Assembly: GCA_000171835.1 (NCBI GenBank)
Contig: ABHC01000020.1
Span: 62,001-126,000 of the forward strand
Length of the DNA: 64,000 nt
From: an alpha proteobacterium BAL199
GTDB lineage: Bacteria > Pseudomonadota > Alphaproteobacteria > Thalassobaculales > Thalassobaculaceae
Direction: 5' to 3'
A program made the position numbers and the translations under genes. Positions within the stretch are counted from its first letter, which is position 1. Every line of letters starts with the position of its first letter. The notes under the pieces were generated by a model, which saw only the letters and a list, made by a program, of their open reading frames with translations, made no database searches and was not told where the DNA came from. Below are positions 19,453-31,324 of the stretch, one piece after another.

Positions 19453-19722
19453 TCAGCGGCGAATGCCGAGGCGCCCGATCAGGGTGGTGTAGCGCTCTTC
19501 GTTCTTGCGCTTCACATAGTCCAGCAGACGGCGGCGCTGGCCGACCATCATCAGCAGGCCGCGGCGCGAGTGGAAGTCCTGCTTGTGGATCTTCATGTGC
19601 TCGGTCAGGTTCGAAATCCGTTCGGACAGGATCGCAACCTGGACTTCCGGCGACCCGGTGTCGCCTTCCTTGGTGCTGTATTCCTTGACCAATTCGGCCT
19701 TGCGCTCGATCGTAATCGACAT
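19453..19722 (-). CDS. rpsO: 30S ribosomal protein S15
   Basis: An 89-aa primary 16S rRNA-binding protein. Conserved blocks are [31 protein letters not shown] and [16 protein letters not shown], and length is exactly that of the family. A purine-rich AGGAGAG lies just before the ATG at 19722. It lies 17 bases downstream of truB within the translation operon. Confidence 0.97.
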   Translation of the reverse strand: MSITIERKAELVKEYSTKEGDTGSPEVQVAILSERISNLTEHMKIHKQDFHSRRGLLMMVGQRRRLLDYVKRKNEERYTTLIGRLGIRR

Positions 19723-19739
19723 CGTCCTCTCTCCTTTGA

Positions 19740-20666
19740 TCAGAGGTTCAGCACCCGCACTGGACGAATGGCGCCGCCGTCTATCCGCGCGATCGCGACC
19801 GGGGTTTCGCCGTCCAAGGCGTAGACCGTGTCGCCGTCGCGCAGGTGGCCAAACCGTTCCCGATCCATCGCTCGGAACACGGGAATGCCTTGGCCGTTGC
19901 GGAGCGTATTCGCCTCAGGGCCGCTCAAGGCGAGCGCCGGGATGCCGTCCAGCGCCGTCTCGACCGGTCTAAGATGCTCTAAAGCCGCGGGGTTATGCAT
20001 CAGCACCGCGAGTGAATCCAGAGAAATCGCAGCACTCTCCAGGAATGGCCCGACGCGCAGGCGCCGAAGCGCCACGATGTGACCGACCGTACCGAGGCTG
20101 ATGGCGAGGTCGCGGGCCAGTGCCCGCATGTATGCGCCCTTTCCGGACGAGACCCGGAAGCGGGCATGATCGGCGTCGATCACCTCGGCCAGGTCGAAGT
20201 CCAGAATGTTGATGCGCCGAGCGTCAAGTTCGACCGCTTCGCCGGACCGGGCCAAGTCGTAGGCTCGTTCGCCGTCGACCTTCACGGCGGAGTAGATCGG
20301 CGGAACCTGCTCGATCTCGCCCACGAAGTTCCGGGTGGCGGTTCGTATCGCGTCGACGTCCGGCCGCACGTCCGACGTTGCGGTCACGGCGCCTTCGCGG
20401 TCGTCGGTCGAGCGGGCCTCGCCCCATTGGATGGTGAAGTCGTAGTCCTTGGTGGCATCCATGACGAACGGCACCGTCTTGGTCGCCTCGCCGAGCGCGA
20501 CCGGCAGGATCCCGGTGGCCAGCGGGTCCAGGGTGCCGGCATGGCCGGCCTTGGCGGCGTCGAACACCCGGCGCACCGTCGCAACCGCCTGTGCCGAACT
20601 GATACCCGACGGCTTGTCGACGATGACCCAGCCGTGGACAGGCTGGCCGCGCTTACGCCGGCCCAT
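19740..20666 (-). CDS. truB: tRNA pseudouridine-55 synthase TruB
   Basis: Makes the universally conserved pseudouridine 55 in the tRNA T loop. The catalytic Asp is in [17 protein letters not shown]; other family motifs are [30 protein letters not shown] and [15 protein letters not shown]. Length about 308 aa is normal. The start MGRRKRGQ at 20666 gives a 14-base overlap with rbfA; an ATG at 20687 is possible. It is co-oriented with rbfA and rpsO. Confidence 0.95.
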   Translation of the reverse strand: MGRRKRGQPVHGWVIVDKPSGISSAQAVATVRRVFDAAKAGHAGTLDPLATGILPVALGEATKTVPFVMDATKDYDFTIQWGEARSTDDREGAVTATSDVRPDVDAIRTATRNFVGEIEQVPPIYSAVKVDGERAYDLARSGEAVELDARRINILDFDLAEVIDADHARFRVSSGKGAYMRALARDLAISLGTVGHIVALRRLRVGPFLESAAISLDSLAVLMHNPAALEHLRPVETALDGIPALALSGPEANTLRNGQGIPVFRAMDRERFGHLRDGDTVYALDGETPVAIARIDGGAIRPVRVLNL

Positions 20667-21090
20667 CCGGCTCCTCCGGGTCGGCATCTTCGGCGGGCTC
20701 GGCCTCGATGTCGTTCCGTACCACCGGGTTGCGCAGCAGGGCGTCGATCCTGCTCGACGTGTCGAAGGCGGAATCGCGGGCGAATTGCAGGCGCGGGGCG
20801 TATTTTAGTTTGATGTCACGGGCCAGCAGCCCGCCCAGTCGGCCGGCGTTGCGCTTGAGCGCGGCCAGCAGGTCCGTAGCGTCGCCGCCACCGAGCCGGG
20901 TGATCCACACGGTGGCGTTGCGCAGGTCGGGGCTGACCGTCACTTCGGAGATGGTGACCGGCGCATGATACAGCGCCGGATCATGCAGGGTTCCCCGCTC
21001 CAGAATCCGCGCCAGAGTGCGGCGAATCTCCTCGCCGACGCGCAACCGTCGCTGGCTCGGCTCCGTTGGAGCCGCGTCTCGTCCCGTCAT
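20653..21090 (-). CDS. rbfA: Ribosome-binding factor A
   Basis: A 145-aa 30S maturation factor. KH-type fold with RRLRVGEEIRRTLARIL at the start, then VTISEVTVSPDLRNATVWI and the closing helix LKYAPRLQFARDSAFD. The C-terminal extension is acidic (NDIEAEPAEDADPEE), as in other Alphaproteobacteria. Its stop overlaps the truB start. It lies 31 bases downstream of infB. Confidence 0.95.
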   Translation of the reverse strand: MTGRDAAPTEPSQRRLRVGEEIRRTLARILERGTLHDPALYHAPVTISEVTVSPDLRNATVWITRLGGGDATDLLAALKRNAGRLGGLLARDIKLKYAPRLQFARDSAFDTSSRIDALLRNPVVRNDIEAEPAEDADPEEPDGPA

Positions 21091-21121
21091 GACACCAAAT
21101 CCCCTGCGGTAGGCGGCGGCC

Positions 21122-23758
21122 TTACTCGGCCGTCGTCTCCTGCCGCACCGAGTCGAGGGTCCGGGCGATTTCCTTCAACTCGAAACACTCGATACGATCG
21201 CCCTGGCGGATGTCGTCGTAGTTCTCGAACGCCATGCCGCACTCGTAGCCTTCGCGAACCTCTCGGACCTCGTCCTTGAAGCGCTTGAGGGTCTTCAGCG
21301 AGCCTTCGTGCACCACCACATCGTCGCGCAGCAGGCGGACCTTGCAGCCGCGCTTGATGATCCCGTCGGTGACCATGCAGCCGGCGACCTTGCCGACCTT
21401 GGTGATGTTGAACACCTCGCGGATCGACGCGTAGCCGATGAACTCTTCCCGGATCTCCGGCGCCAGCATGCCGGTCAGCAGGGCTTTGATGTCATCGATC
21501 AGGTCGTAGATGATCGAGTAGTAGCGGATCTCCAGCGACTCGCGCCGGGCCATCTCGCGAGCCTGCGGGTTGGCGCGGACGTTGAAGCCGATGATCAGGC
21601 CGTTGGACGCCTTGGCGAGGCTGATGTCGGACTCGTTGATCGGGCCGACCGCTCCGTGCAGGATCCGCGGCTTGACCACCGAGGTTTCCAGCTTCTCCAT
21701 GGTCGCCTTGATGGCTTCGTAGGAGCCGTGCACGTCGGTCTTGATGACCAGGGACAATTCCTGCGCCTGGCCGGCCTGAATCGCCGACAGCATTTGCTCG
21801 ACCGTACCGCGGGCGCCGGCTGTCGCCTGCTTCTCGCGGATTACTCGCTGGCGATAGTCCGCAATCTCGCGGGCCCGGCCCTCGTTCTCGACGACCACGA
21901 ACTCGTCGCCGGCGGTCGGGGTGCCTTGCAGGCCGAGAACCTCGACCGGAACCGTCGGTCCGGCACTGTCGGTCTGCTGGCCGCGATCGTCGACCAGCGC
22001 ACGGACCCGGCCCCATTCGGCACCGGCGACGAAAACGTCGCCCAGCTTCACGGTGCCGCGCTGAACCAGCACGGTGGCAACGCTGCCGCGGCCACGCTCG
22101 ACCTTGGCTTCGACCACCACGCCTTCGGCGGGACGGGTCGGGTTGGCCTTGAGTTCCAGAACCTCGGCTTGAAGCATGATCGCTTCGAGCAGGGTATCGA
22201 GGCCCTGCTTGGTCTTTGCCGACACGTCGACGATCTGGACGTCGCCGCCCAGCTCCTCGACCACGAGGTCGTGCTGGAGCAGCTCCTGACGGACCCGCGC
22301 CGGGTTGGAGTCCGGCTTGTCGATCTTGTTGCACGCCACGATGATCGGGACCTTGGCTGCCTTGGCGTGACGGATCGCCTCGATCGTCTGCGCCATGATG
22401 CCGTCGTCGGCCGCAACCACCAGGATGACGATGTCCGTGACGTTGGCGCCGCGCGCCCGCATCTCGGTGAACGCCTCGTGACCCGGGGTGTCGATGAAGG
22501 TGATCTTGTCGCCTGACGGGATCTTGATCTGGTAGGCGCCGATGTGCTGCGTGATGCCGCCGGCCTCGCCGCTTACGACGTCGGCGTTGCGGATCGCGTC
22601 GAGCAGCGATGTCTTGCCGTGGTCGACGTGGCCCATGACCGTGACGACCGGCGAACGCGGCAGCAGGTTGGCGGGATCGTCGTCGATGCCGCGCATGCCG
22701 AGTTCCACATCGGACTCTGCCACACGCCGGACCCGATGGCCGAACTCCTGGACGATCAGTTCCGCCGTGTCGGCGTCGATCGTCTGGTTGATGGTGGCCA
22801 TGACCCCCATCTTCATCAGCGACTTGACGACGTCGCCGGCCTTTTCGGCCATGCGGTTGGCCAGTTCCTGAACAGTGATCGACTCAGGCACGACCACGTC
22901 GCGAGAGAATTTGACCTGTTCTTCGTCTTCGCTGAGCCGCTGACGTTCCCGTTCGCGGGCACGCCGGACGGAAGCCAGCGACCGGGTCCGCTCGCGATCG
23001 TCGAGCGCGGCCGAGATGGTCAGCTTGCCACCGCGACGCCTCGGCTCCGCGGCCGCTGCACCGCGGGTGCGGGCCGGTCGCTTGACGGCGTCGGTGCGGC
23101 CGCGACGACGACGGTCGTTGTCGTCCTCGGTCTCGTTGGCCGGCACGGCCCGGCCGGCGGGAGCCGACGGGGCGGTTGCCGACGGGGTTGTGCCGGCCGG
23201 TTGGCGCTCCAGACGTGCCTGTGCGCGCTCGGCGGCGGCCTTTGCCTGACGCCCAGCCTCTTCCTCGGCCAGCCGTGCCGCCTCGGCGGCCCGACGCGAT
23301 TCCTCGTCGTCGGCAATTTTCCGCATCTCGTCGAATTCGGCCTGACGGCGATCCTTCTCGACGACCGGCTCTGACGCTTCGGTGACTGGCGCAGCGTCGG
23401 GCTCGGCCACCGCTGCCTCGGCGGCTGCGATCTCGGCAGCCGCGGCGTTGGCGACTTCGCTCTGCTTCAAGCCTTCCTGCAGGGCACGCGTACGGGCCGC
23501 GCGCTCCTCCACAGTCAGCTCACGGCCAGCGCCGGAACCGCCCTTGCCGGCGCCCGCAGGGCCGCCCGGTGGCGGGGTACGGCGTCGGCGCACCTCGACC
23601 TGCACGGTCTTCGAACGACCGTGTGAGAAGCTTTGCTTGACCTGCGCCGTCTCGGACGACTTGCCGAGGGACAGCTTGCTGCGACCTCCGGTGAGGCTCA
23701 GCTTCTTGCGGTCCTGGTCACTGGTGCTCGACATCTGGTCTTCGCCCAAATCATCCAT
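21122..23758 (-). CDS. infB: Translation initiation factor IF-2
   Basis: GTPase that brings fMet-tRNA to the 30S subunit, 878 aa. The N-terminal third is low complexity and charged (residues about 60-240). The IF2_N-type segment [22 protein letters not shown] follows near 300. The GTPase has G1 [11 protein letters not shown]3 DTPGHEAF and G4 NKID, then the beta-barrel and C1/C2 domains. The ATG at 23758 overlaps the ylxR stop (TGA) by reading [16 protein letters not shown] (23734) is an alternative start. Family length is normal. Confidence 0.96.
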   Translation of the reverse strand: MDDLGEDQMSSTSDQDRKKLSLTGGRSKLSLGKSSETAQVKQSFSHGRSKTVQVEVRRRRTPPPGGPAGAGKGGSGAGRELTVEERAARTRALQEGLKQSEVANAAAAEIAAAEAAVAEPDAAPVTEASEPVVEKDRRQAEFDEMRKIADDEESRRAAEAARLAEEEAGRQAKAAAERAQARLERQPAGTTPSATAPSAPAGRAVPANETEDDNDRRRRGRTDAVKRPARTRGAAAAEPRRRGGKLTISAALDDRERTRSLASVRRARERERQRLSEDEEQVKFSRDVVVPESITVQELANRMAEKAGDVVKSLMKMGVMATINQTIDADTAELIVQEFGHRVRRVAESDVELGMRGIDDDPANLLPRSPVVTVMGHVDHGKTSLLDAIRNADVVSGEAGGITQHIGAYQIKIPSGDKITFIDTPGHEAFTEMRARGANVTDIVILVVAADDGIMAQTIEAIRHAKAAKVPIIVACNKIDKPDSNPARVRQELLQHDLVVEELGGDVQIVDVSAKTKQGLDTLLEAIMLQAEVLELKANPTRPAEGVVVEAKVERGRGSVATVLVQRGTVKLGDVFVAGAEWGRVRALVDDRGQQTDSAGPTVPVEVLGLQGTPTAGDEFVVVENEGRAREIADYRQRVIREKQATAGARGTVEQMLSAIQAGQAQELSLVIKTDVHGSYEAIKATMEKLETSVVKPRILHGAVGPINESDISLAKASNGLIIGFNVRANPQAREMARRESLEIRYYSIIYDLIDDIKALLTGMLAPEIREEFIGYASIREVFNITKVGKVAGCMVTDGIIKRGCKVRLLRDDVVVHEGSLKTLKRFKDEVREVREGYECGMAFENYDDIRQGDRIECFELKEIARTLDSVRQETTAE

Positions 23759-24411
23759 CCATCAACGGGCCGGCGCCCTTAATACACGTACCGGCCGGGT
23801 TTTCCAAGCGCGGCTCCGAGGTCGAACCCCGAAATCCGGCGAGTCGGTCGGCATTCCGGTGCAGACGGTCTACCAGACCGCCCCCCGGGCCGCCGCTGTC
23901 CACAAAGGCGTGGACCGTATGTTCGCGCCCGAAGGCGCCGGCAAGTTCCGCCGCAGACAACAATGCGACCACCGGCCGCTCCCCGGCCAGTGCCCGCAGA
24001 CGGCGGCGGCCGTCCTCGGCGCCATCCGACGCCTCAAGCAGCAGGCCCGGGCGGCCTGACTGCAGTGCCTGGCGAACCTTGGCCTGGCCCGCCACCGCGG
24101 TGCCGGCCCGGCGCGCCATGGCCAGAAGATCGAGGCAACGCCGAACCAGGAGACCCTCGACACGGTCGACGAGGCCTGGATCGGCTCGCGCGGCCCGTTT
24201 GGCGGACCGGCCGAACAACTTCTTGTCGACCGCGCGGCTCAGTGTCGCACGGTCTGCCGTTACCCAGAGACCGCGGCCCGGCAGTTTCTCGTCGACGTCC
24301 GGCACGATCGTGTCGTCGGGGGCGACGACAAACCGCACCAAGCCGCCGCGCGGACCGCTTTCGCGCGTAACAAGACAGCGTCTCTCGGACTCTGCCTGAT
24401 CCTCGCTCGGG

Positions 24412-25965
<1,554 letters not shown>

Positions 25966-25981
25966 CGTCTTCGTCGTCCTC

Positions 25982-26521
25982 CTAAGGAGCCGCTTTTTCA
26001 GCGCCTTCTCGTCCAGCCGGTGCGCTGGCCGCGACCAGTTCATCGGTCAGGACCAGTTTGGCACGCGCGATGCCCTCGAAAGGCAGGGCTTCGCGCACTC
26101 CCGGCGCGGTCTCCAACAAAACCCGGTCCGCATCGTCGACGCCGATCAGCCGGCCGCCGAACCGTTTGCGGCCTTCGATCAGCTCCGCCATGTCGATGCG
26201 GGCCTCGAACCCGGCGAACCGCCGGAAGTCGTCCAGTCGGGTCAGCGGCCGGTCGATACCGGGTGAACTGACCTCAAGCGTGTATTCACCGGTGATCGGG
26301 TCTTCGACGTCGAGTATGGCGGAGATCGATCGGCTGATCTCGGCGCAGTCGTCGACGTTCATTCCCGAACCATCGGCCCGTTCGGCCATGATCTGGAGTG
26401 TCGGTCGGCGACCGCCGGTGATCATAACACGCACCAGCGCGTAGCCCATCGCCTCAATGGACGGGCCTATGATCGACTCGATCCGCCGGGCCGGTACACC
26501 ATCGGTCTGCGCGTCTGTCAC
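25982..26521 (-). CDS. rimP: Ribosome maturation factor RimP
   Basis: About 179 aa. Needed for 30S assembly; the first gene of the operon. Motifs are IIGPSIEAMGYALVRVMITGGRRPTLQIMAERA split over the N-terminal domain, and YTLEVSSPGIDRPLTRLDDFRRFAGFEARI leading into the Sm-like C-terminal domain, each recognised in pieces. The start is the GTG at 26521 (VTDAQTDG). The upstream ATG at 26593 would run through the hairpin at 26558-26583, so it is rejected. Confidence 0.92.
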   Translation of the reverse strand: MTDAQTDGVPARRIESIIGPSIEAMGYALVRVMITGGRRPTLQIMAERADGSGMNVDDCAEISRSISAILDVEDPITGEYTLEVSSPGIDRPLTRLDDFRRFAGFEARIDMAELIEGRKRFGGRLIGVDDADRVLLETAPGVREALPFEGIARAKLVLTDELVAASAPAGREGAEKAAP

Positions 26522-26557
26522 GCCGCCCTCTGCTCCCCTTCGGGGGCGGTTACCGCC

Positions 26558-26583
26558 AACAAAAAAGTGGGCCGCTGGCCCAC
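26558..26583 (-). terminator. Strong hairpin with T-run before rimP (attenuator or terminator)
   Basis: On the minus strand GTGGGCC-AGC-GGCCCAC is a perfect 7-bp stem directly followed by six T residues, a textbook factor-independent terminator. It lies 80 bases after the MaoC stop and 37 bases before the rimP GTG. Because a promoter candidate lies upstream, it may act as a leader attenuator of the rimP-nusA operon. Confidence 0.75.
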
Positions 26584-26615
26584 CCCCGATCACAACTCAG
26601 ATTAAGGAGACCGGG

Positions 26616-26643
26616 ATATAACTCAGGCGGCCCCGACTCGCAA
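26616..26643 (-). promoter_or_regulatory. Candidate promoter of the rimP-nusA-infB operon
   Basis: On the minus strand TTGCGA (26643-26638), a 16-base spacer, then TTATAT (26621-26616). Transcription would start near 26609 and meet the perfect hairpin after about 26 bases. The matches are moderate (four of six in each hexamer), so this is a candidate only. Confidence 0.4.
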
Positions 26644-26662
26644 GGGCCGGAGTCGGCCTGCG

Positions 26663-27523
26663 TCATCCCGCCAGCATCGCCAGCCCGTTGTTCAGCACCA
26701 CGACGTCGCGCTCCACGACCCGGCAGCGAAACGAGACCATGGCACCGTCCCGCCAGAGTTCGGTGCGGATGGTCTCGCCGGGAAACACCGGTGCCGAGAA
26801 CCGTACATTCAAGGTTTTCAGACGGCTTGGGTCGTCGTCGCAACAGGCCCGCAGGACCGCCCGGCCGGCGACTCCGTAAGTGCCGAGGCCGTGCAGGATC
26901 GGTCGCGGGAACCCGGCCTGTGCAGCGATTTCAGGGTCGGCGTGCAGCGGGTTGGTGTCGCCGGACAGCCGGTAGATCAAAGCCGCCTGCGGCAGGGTCG
27001 GCAGGTCGACGGTTTGATCCGGCGCCCGCTCGGGAACCGGGTGCGGCGCGGGCGAGGGGCCGGTCGGACCGCCGAAGCCGCCTTCGCCGCGCAGGAACGT
27101 GGTCGACGTTACGGTGCACAGCAGATCGCCGCTCGCCTGCTCGACCACGTCGCGTTCCGAATACATCAGCGCGCCCTTGCCTTCTCCCTTGTCGACGATC
27201 CCAGTGACCCGGGATTTCCCGATCACCGTCGCCGCCGTCGGCAACGGGCGGTGCAGGATCAGGCCTTGCTCGCCGTGCAGCACCTTGCGCCAGTCGATAC
27301 CGGTTGCGGGATCTTTCAGCCAGAATCCGGGGTAGCCGAGCACGACCGCCATGGTCGGCAGAACCCGCAGGCCATCTTCGTAGACGAAGCGCAGGTCCGT
27401 CCGGTCCATCGGGTTGTGGCCGCAGCCGACGCCGAGGGCGTACAGGATGGTGTCGCGTTCGGTGTAGCGGTGCTCGAGGTCCGGGAACGGCCAGTTCATC
27501 AGCTTGTCGTGGTCGATCGGCAC
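26663..27523 (-). CDS. MaoC family dehydratase (two hot-dog domains)
   Basis: A 286-aa (R)-specific enoyl-CoA hydratase-like protein with two hot-dog halves. The C-terminal half has the catalytic hydratase-2 motif with DTNPLHADPEIAAQAGFPRPILHG (Asp and His), and the N-terminal half starts with the signature HRYTERDTILYALGVGCG. This arrangement is like peroxisomal hydratase-2 and bacterial 3-hydroxyacyl-CoA dehydratases in fatty-acid or PHA metabolism. The substrate is unknown. It is divergent from preT. Confidence 0.85.
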   Translation of the reverse strand: MPIDHDKLMNWPFPDLEHRYTERDTILYALGVGCGHNPMDRTDLRFVYEDGLRVLPTMAVVLGYPGFWLKDPATGIDWRKVLHGEQGLILHRPLPTAATVIGKSRVTGIVDKGEGKGALMYSERDVVEQASGDLLCTVTSTTFLRGEGGFGGPTGPSPAPHPVPERAPDQTVDLPTLPQAALIYRLSGDTNPLHADPEIAAQAGFPRPILHGLGTYGVAGRAVLRACCDDDPSRLKTLNVRFSAPVFPGETIRTELWRDGAMVSFRCRVVERDVVVLNNGLAMLAG

Positions 27524-27641
27524 GCGGCTCTCCTGTGCGCTCGAGACGGCCTGAACGTGGGATCTCGCACGTTGAAACGATACTTCGCAAGCATCGAAGG
27601 CCTACCGTTAGTGGGCTCCAACTCCATCGCGCATAATAAAA

Positions 27642-27657
27642 TTGACCAAATGATCAG
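27642..27657 (+). promoter_or_regulatory. RutR-like operator upstream of preT
   Basis: TTGACCA-AA-TGATCAG matches the E. coli RutR operator TTGACCA-NN-TGGTCAA at 12 of 14 fixed positions. It lies 48 bases before the preT start and directly after a CATAAT -10-like hexamer (27632-27637), where a repressor would block initiation. RutR senses uracil/thymine in E. coli and controls pyrimidine catabolism. Function here is inferred. Confidence 0.55.
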
Positions 27658-27704
27658 ATTCGATGCTGAAATAGCACAGCCAAGGCCAACGGCAGGAGGG
27701 TGCC

Positions 27705-29066
27705 ATGACCGACGGACGTCTCGATACCGGAGTGGCGGCCGGCCGATTGTCGGCGGAAGACTACGCGGAGAACTTCGCGGACCTGCACCCGCCGCTCGAC
27801 CGCCACGAGGCCGTAGTCGCCGCCGACCGCTGCTATTTCTGCTACGACGCGCCGTGCGTGACGGCCTGCCCGACCGGGATCGACATCCCGCTGTTCATCC
27901 GGCAGATCGCGACCGGCAACACCACCGGCTCGGCCAAGACGATCTTCGACCAGAACATCCTGGGCGGCATGTGCGCCCGGGTCTGCCCGACCGAGACTCT
28001 GTGCGAACAGGCCTGCGTGCGCGAAAAGGCGGAAGGCAAACCGGTCGTGATCGGCCGCCTGCAGCGTTATGCGACCGACGCGGCGATGACCGCCGGCAAG
28101 CAGTTCTACGAGCGGGCGGCGCCGAGCGGCAAGCTGGTGGCGGTGGTCGGCGCCGGGCCGGCGGGTCTGGCCTGCGCGCACCGGTTGGCCATGCACGGCC
28201 ATGACGTGACCGTGTTCGACGCCCGCCCGAAGGCCGGTGGGCTCAATGAATACGGCATCGCCGCCTACAAGACCGTCGACGGCTACGCCCAGGCCGAGGT
28301 CGATTACGTAACCGCGATCGGCGGGATCGCCGTCGAGCCCGGCAAGGCGCTCGGCCGGGACCTGTCGCTGGCCGGGCTCTGTACCAGCTACGACGCGGTG
28401 TTCCTCGGCATGGGGCTGGGCGGGGTGAACGCGCTTGGGGTCGAAGGCGACGACAGCGAGGGGGTGATCGACGCGGTGGAATACATCGCCGCACTGCGCC
28501 AGGCATCGGACCTCGCGACCTTGCCGGTCGGCCGGCGGGTCGTTGTGCTCGGCGGCGGGATGACCGCGATCGACGTGGCGGTCCAAGCCAAGCTGCTGGG
28601 GGCCGAGGAGGTGACGATCTGCTACCGACGCGGCAAGGACAACATGAACGCGTCGGAGTACGAGCAGGATCTGGCGACCTCGAAGGGCGTGGCGATCCGG
28701 CACTGGCTGCAGCCGAAGCGGATCCTGGCGCAAAGCGGCAAGGTGACGGGCATCCAGCTTGAGTACACCACGATGTCCGACGGTCGCCTGACCGGCACCG
28801 GCGAGTCGCTGACGCTCGGCGCCGATCAGGTGTTCCGGGCGATCGGCCAGAGCTACGTCACAGAGCCGTTGGAAGGTGGCCCGTCTGTCGCCCTGGAAGG
28901 CGGCCGCATCAAGGTCGATGGCGAGGGCCGCACCTCGATCGCCAAGGTGTGGGCCGGTGGAGATTGCGTCGCGGGCGGCGATGATCTTACCGTCTCGGCA
29001 GTGGCGATGGGCCGCGACGCGGCCGAGAGCATACACAAATCGTTCAACACGCGTTCCGGCGCCTGA
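27705..29066 (+). CDS. preT: NAD-dependent dihydropyrimidine dehydrogenase subunit PreT
   Basis: A 453-aa flavoprotein that oxidises NADH and feeds electrons to PreA, reducing uracil and thymine. The N-terminal Fe-S domain has CYFCYDAPCVTACPTGIDIP and ARVCPTETLCEQACV. An FAD motif (VVGAGPAGLACAHRLA, near 148) and a second dinucleotide motif (VVLGGGMTAIDVAVQAK, near 280) follow, and the end is VWAGGDCVAGGDDLT. AGGAGGG lies a few bases before the ATG. preA follows by 20 bases. Confidence 0.93.
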   Translation: MTDGRLDTGVAAGRLSAEDYAENFADLHPPLDRHEAVVAADRCYFCYDAPCVTACPTGIDIPLFIRQIATGNTTGSAKTIFDQNILGGMCARVCPTETLCEQACVREKAEGKPVVIGRLQRYATDAAMTAGKQFYERAAPSGKLVAVVGAGPAGLACAHRLAMHGHDVTVFDARPKAGGLNEYGIAAYKTVDGYAQAEVDYVTAIGGIAVEPGKALGRDLSLAGLCTSYDAVFLGMGLGGVNALGVEGDDSEGVIDAVEYIAALRQASDLATLPVGRRVVVLGGGMTAIDVAVQAKLLGAEEVTICYRRGKDNMNASEYEQDLATSKGVAIRHWLQPKRILAQSGKVTGIQLEYTTMSDGRLTGTGESLTLGADQVFRAIGQSYVTEPLEGGPSVALEGGRIKVDGEGRTSIAKVWAGGDCVAGGDDLTVSAVAMGRDAAESIHKSFNTRSGA

Positions 29067-29086
29067 GCACGCGAAGGGAGACGGTC

Positions 29087-30394
29087 ATGGCCGACATTCG
29101 CAGCAACTTCATCGGGATCAAGTCGCCGAACCCGTTCTGGCTGGCCTCGGCGCCGCCGACCGACAAGGAATACAACGTCGTCCGCGCCTTCAAGGCTGGA
29201 TGGGGTGGGGTGGTCTGGAAGACCCTCGGACTTGACCCGCACATCGTGAACGTCAACGGCCCCCGCTACGGCGCGGTCTGGGGTGCGGATCGACGGTTGC
29301 TGGGCTTGAACAACATCGAGCTGATCACCGACCGTCCGCTGCAGGTCAACCTCGATGAGATCAAGCGAGTCAAGCGCGACTGGCCGGATCGGGCGGTCGT
29401 GGTCTCGCTGATGGTGCCGTGCGAAGAGGCCTGCTGGACCGACATCATGAAGCAGGTCGACGACACCGGCGCCGACGGGGTCGAGCTGAATTTCGGTTGT
29501 CCGCACGGGATGTCGGAGCGGGGCATGGGCTCGGCGGTCGGGCAGGTGCCGGAATACATCGAGATGGTGACCCGCTGGGTGAAGGCCAGCACCCGCATGC
29601 CGGTGATCGTCAAGCTGACCCCGAACATCACCGACATCCGCTACCCGGCACGGGCCGCCCACAAGGGCGGGGCTGACGCGGTGTCGCTGATCAACACGGT
29701 CAGCTCGATCACCTCGGTCAACCTGGACACCTTTTCGCCGGAGCCGTCGATCGACGGCAAGGGCAGCCACGGCGGCTACTGCGGTCCGGCGGTCAAACCG
29801 ATCGCGCTGAACATGGTGGCCGACATCGCCCGCGACGCCGAGACCCGCGGCCTGCCGATCTCCGGGATCGGCGGCATCACCACTTGGCGGGACGCGGCGG
29901 AGTTCATGGCGCTGGGCGCCGGCAACGTGCAGGTCTGCACCGCCGCCATGACCTACGGCTTCAAGATCGTCCAGGAGATGATCGAAGGGCTGAAGAACTG
30001 GATGGACGAGGCCGGGCACCCCGACCTTGACGCCTTCGTCGGCCGCGCGGTGCCGAACGTGACCGACTGGCAGTATCTGAACCTCAACTACGTCGCCAAG
30101 GCGCGCATCGATCAGGATTCCTGCATCCAGTGCGGCCGCTGCCACATCGCCTGCGAGGACACCTCGCACCAGGCGATCACCAACATGGTCGACGGCCAGC
30201 GCCGGTTCGAGGTGATCGACGAGGAATGCGTCGGCTGCAACCTGTGCGTCAACGTCTGCCCGGTAGAGAACTGCATCACCATGGTGCCGATGGCGGCCGG
30301 CGCCGTCGATCCGCGCACCGGCCGGGTGGTCACCGACGACTACGCCAACTGGACCACCCATCCGAACAACCCGGCGCGGGTGGCGGCCGAGTAA
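29087..30394 (+). CDS. preA: NAD-dependent dihydropyrimidine dehydrogenase subunit PreA
   Basis: A 435-aa catalytic subunit. The N-terminal flavin TIM barrel (residues about 5-320) includes NPFWLASAPPTDKEYNVVRAF, GVELNFGCPHGMSERGMG and GPAVKPIALNM. Two 4Fe-4S clusters are at the C-terminus (CIQCGRCHIACED and CVGCNLCVNVCPVENC). First step of reductive pyrimidine degradation, producing dihydrouracil or dihydrothymine. Preceded by GGAG and directly coupled to preT. Confidence 0.94.
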   Translation: MADIRSNFIGIKSPNPFWLASAPPTDKEYNVVRAFKAGWGGVVWKTLGLDPHIVNVNGPRYGAVWGADRRLLGLNNIELITDRPLQVNLDEIKRVKRDWPDRAVVVSLMVPCEEACWTDIMKQVDDTGADGVELNFGCPHGMSERGMGSAVGQVPEYIEMVTRWVKASTRMPVIVKLTPNITDIRYPARAAHKGGADAVSLINTVSSITSVNLDTFSPEPSIDGKGSHGGYCGPAVKPIALNMVADIARDAETRGLPISGIGGITTWRDAAEFMALGAGNVQVCTAAMTYGFKIVQEMIEGLKNWMDEAGHPDLDAFVGRAVPNVTDWQYLNLNYVAKARIDQDSCIQCGRCHIACEDTSHQAITNMVDGQRRFEVIDEECVGCNLCVNVCPVENCITMVPMAAGAVDPRTGRVVTDDYANWTTHPNNPARVAAE

Positions 30395-30395
30395 C

Positions 30396-31301
30396 TTGGT
30401 AACCGCACCACCCGACCGCCGCGAGGCCCTGCGCGGCCACGCGGCGATGCTGCTGTTCGCCGTGCTGATCAGCGGCTCGTTCAGTCTGGGCGGTATGGCC
30501 GCGCGCTCGATCGACCCCGGGGCCCTGACCGCGGTGCGGTTCGTACTGGCAGCGGCGGTGATCGGCGCCGTGGCGGTGGCGACCGGGGCGTTGCGTCGGG
30601 CCGATCTGGCGTCACCCTGGCGCTACCCGGTGGTCGGCGGGTTGCTGGCGATCTACTTCGTGCTGATGTTCGAAGGGTTGCGGCTGACCGACCCCGTGGC
30701 GATGGCGGCGGTGTTCACCATGACCCCGCTGATGGCTGCCGGCTTCGGACGGCTGTTCGTCGGCCAACGGGTGACGATGCCGGTGCTGGCGGCCCTGCTG
30801 CTGGCCGGCGTCGGGGCGCTGTGGGTGATCTTCCGCGCCGACCTCGACCGGCTCCTGGCGTTCGACATCGGCCCTGGCGAGGCATTGTTTCTGATCGGTT
30901 GCGCCTGCCACGCCGCCTACACCCCGCTGGTGCGACGGTTTGCCCGCGGCGAGAGTGGGGTCGGCTTCACCTTCTGGACCCTGAGTGCGGCGGCGGTGCT
31001 GACCTCGGTCTACGCCGCACCGGCGTTGGTAGCTACCGACTGGATGGCCCTGCCGCCGGTGGTCTGGACCGCCCTGCTGTACCTGGCGATCGGCACCTCG
31101 GCGGTTACGCTGTTCCTGCTGCGCTACGCCACTTTGCGGCTGCCGTCGGCCAAGGTGATGGCCTACGGATACCTCATTCCCAGCCTGGTGGCGGTCGAGG
31201 AAGGGGTGATCGGTCACGGCTGGTTGGCCGCGCCGGTGCTGCCCGGCATCGCCGCAACCGTGGCGGCGTTGGTCTGGCTGGTGGCGCTGCGCGATCGCTA
31301 G
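30396..31301 (+). CDS. DMT-family transporter (EamA)
   Basis: A 301-aa inner-membrane protein with ten predicted helices in two EamA repeats (SLGGMAARSIDPGALTAVRFVLAA and GEALFLIGCACHAAYTPLVRRFARG mark the repeats). The start is a TTG at 30396, one base after the preA stop; no nearby ATG keeps the first helix. It probably exports or imports a metabolite tied to pyrimidine catabolism, judging only from its place in the operon. Confidence 0.8.
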   Translation: MVTAPPDRREALRGHAAMLLFAVLISGSFSLGGMAARSIDPGALTAVRFVLAAAVIGAVAVATGALRRADLASPWRYPVVGGLLAIYFVLMFEGLRLTDPVAMAAVFTMTPLMAAGFGRLFVGQRVTMPVLAALLLAGVGALWVIFRADLDRLLAFDIGPGEALFLIGCACHAAYTPLVRRFARGESGVGFTFWTLSAAAVLTSVYAAPALVATDWMALPPVVWTALLYLAIGTSAVTLFLLRYATLRLPSAKVMAYGYLIPSLVAVEEGVIGHGWLAAPVLPGIAATVAALVWLVALRDR

Positions 31302-31324
31302 CGGCTGGCGTTTGGAGGCGGGCC

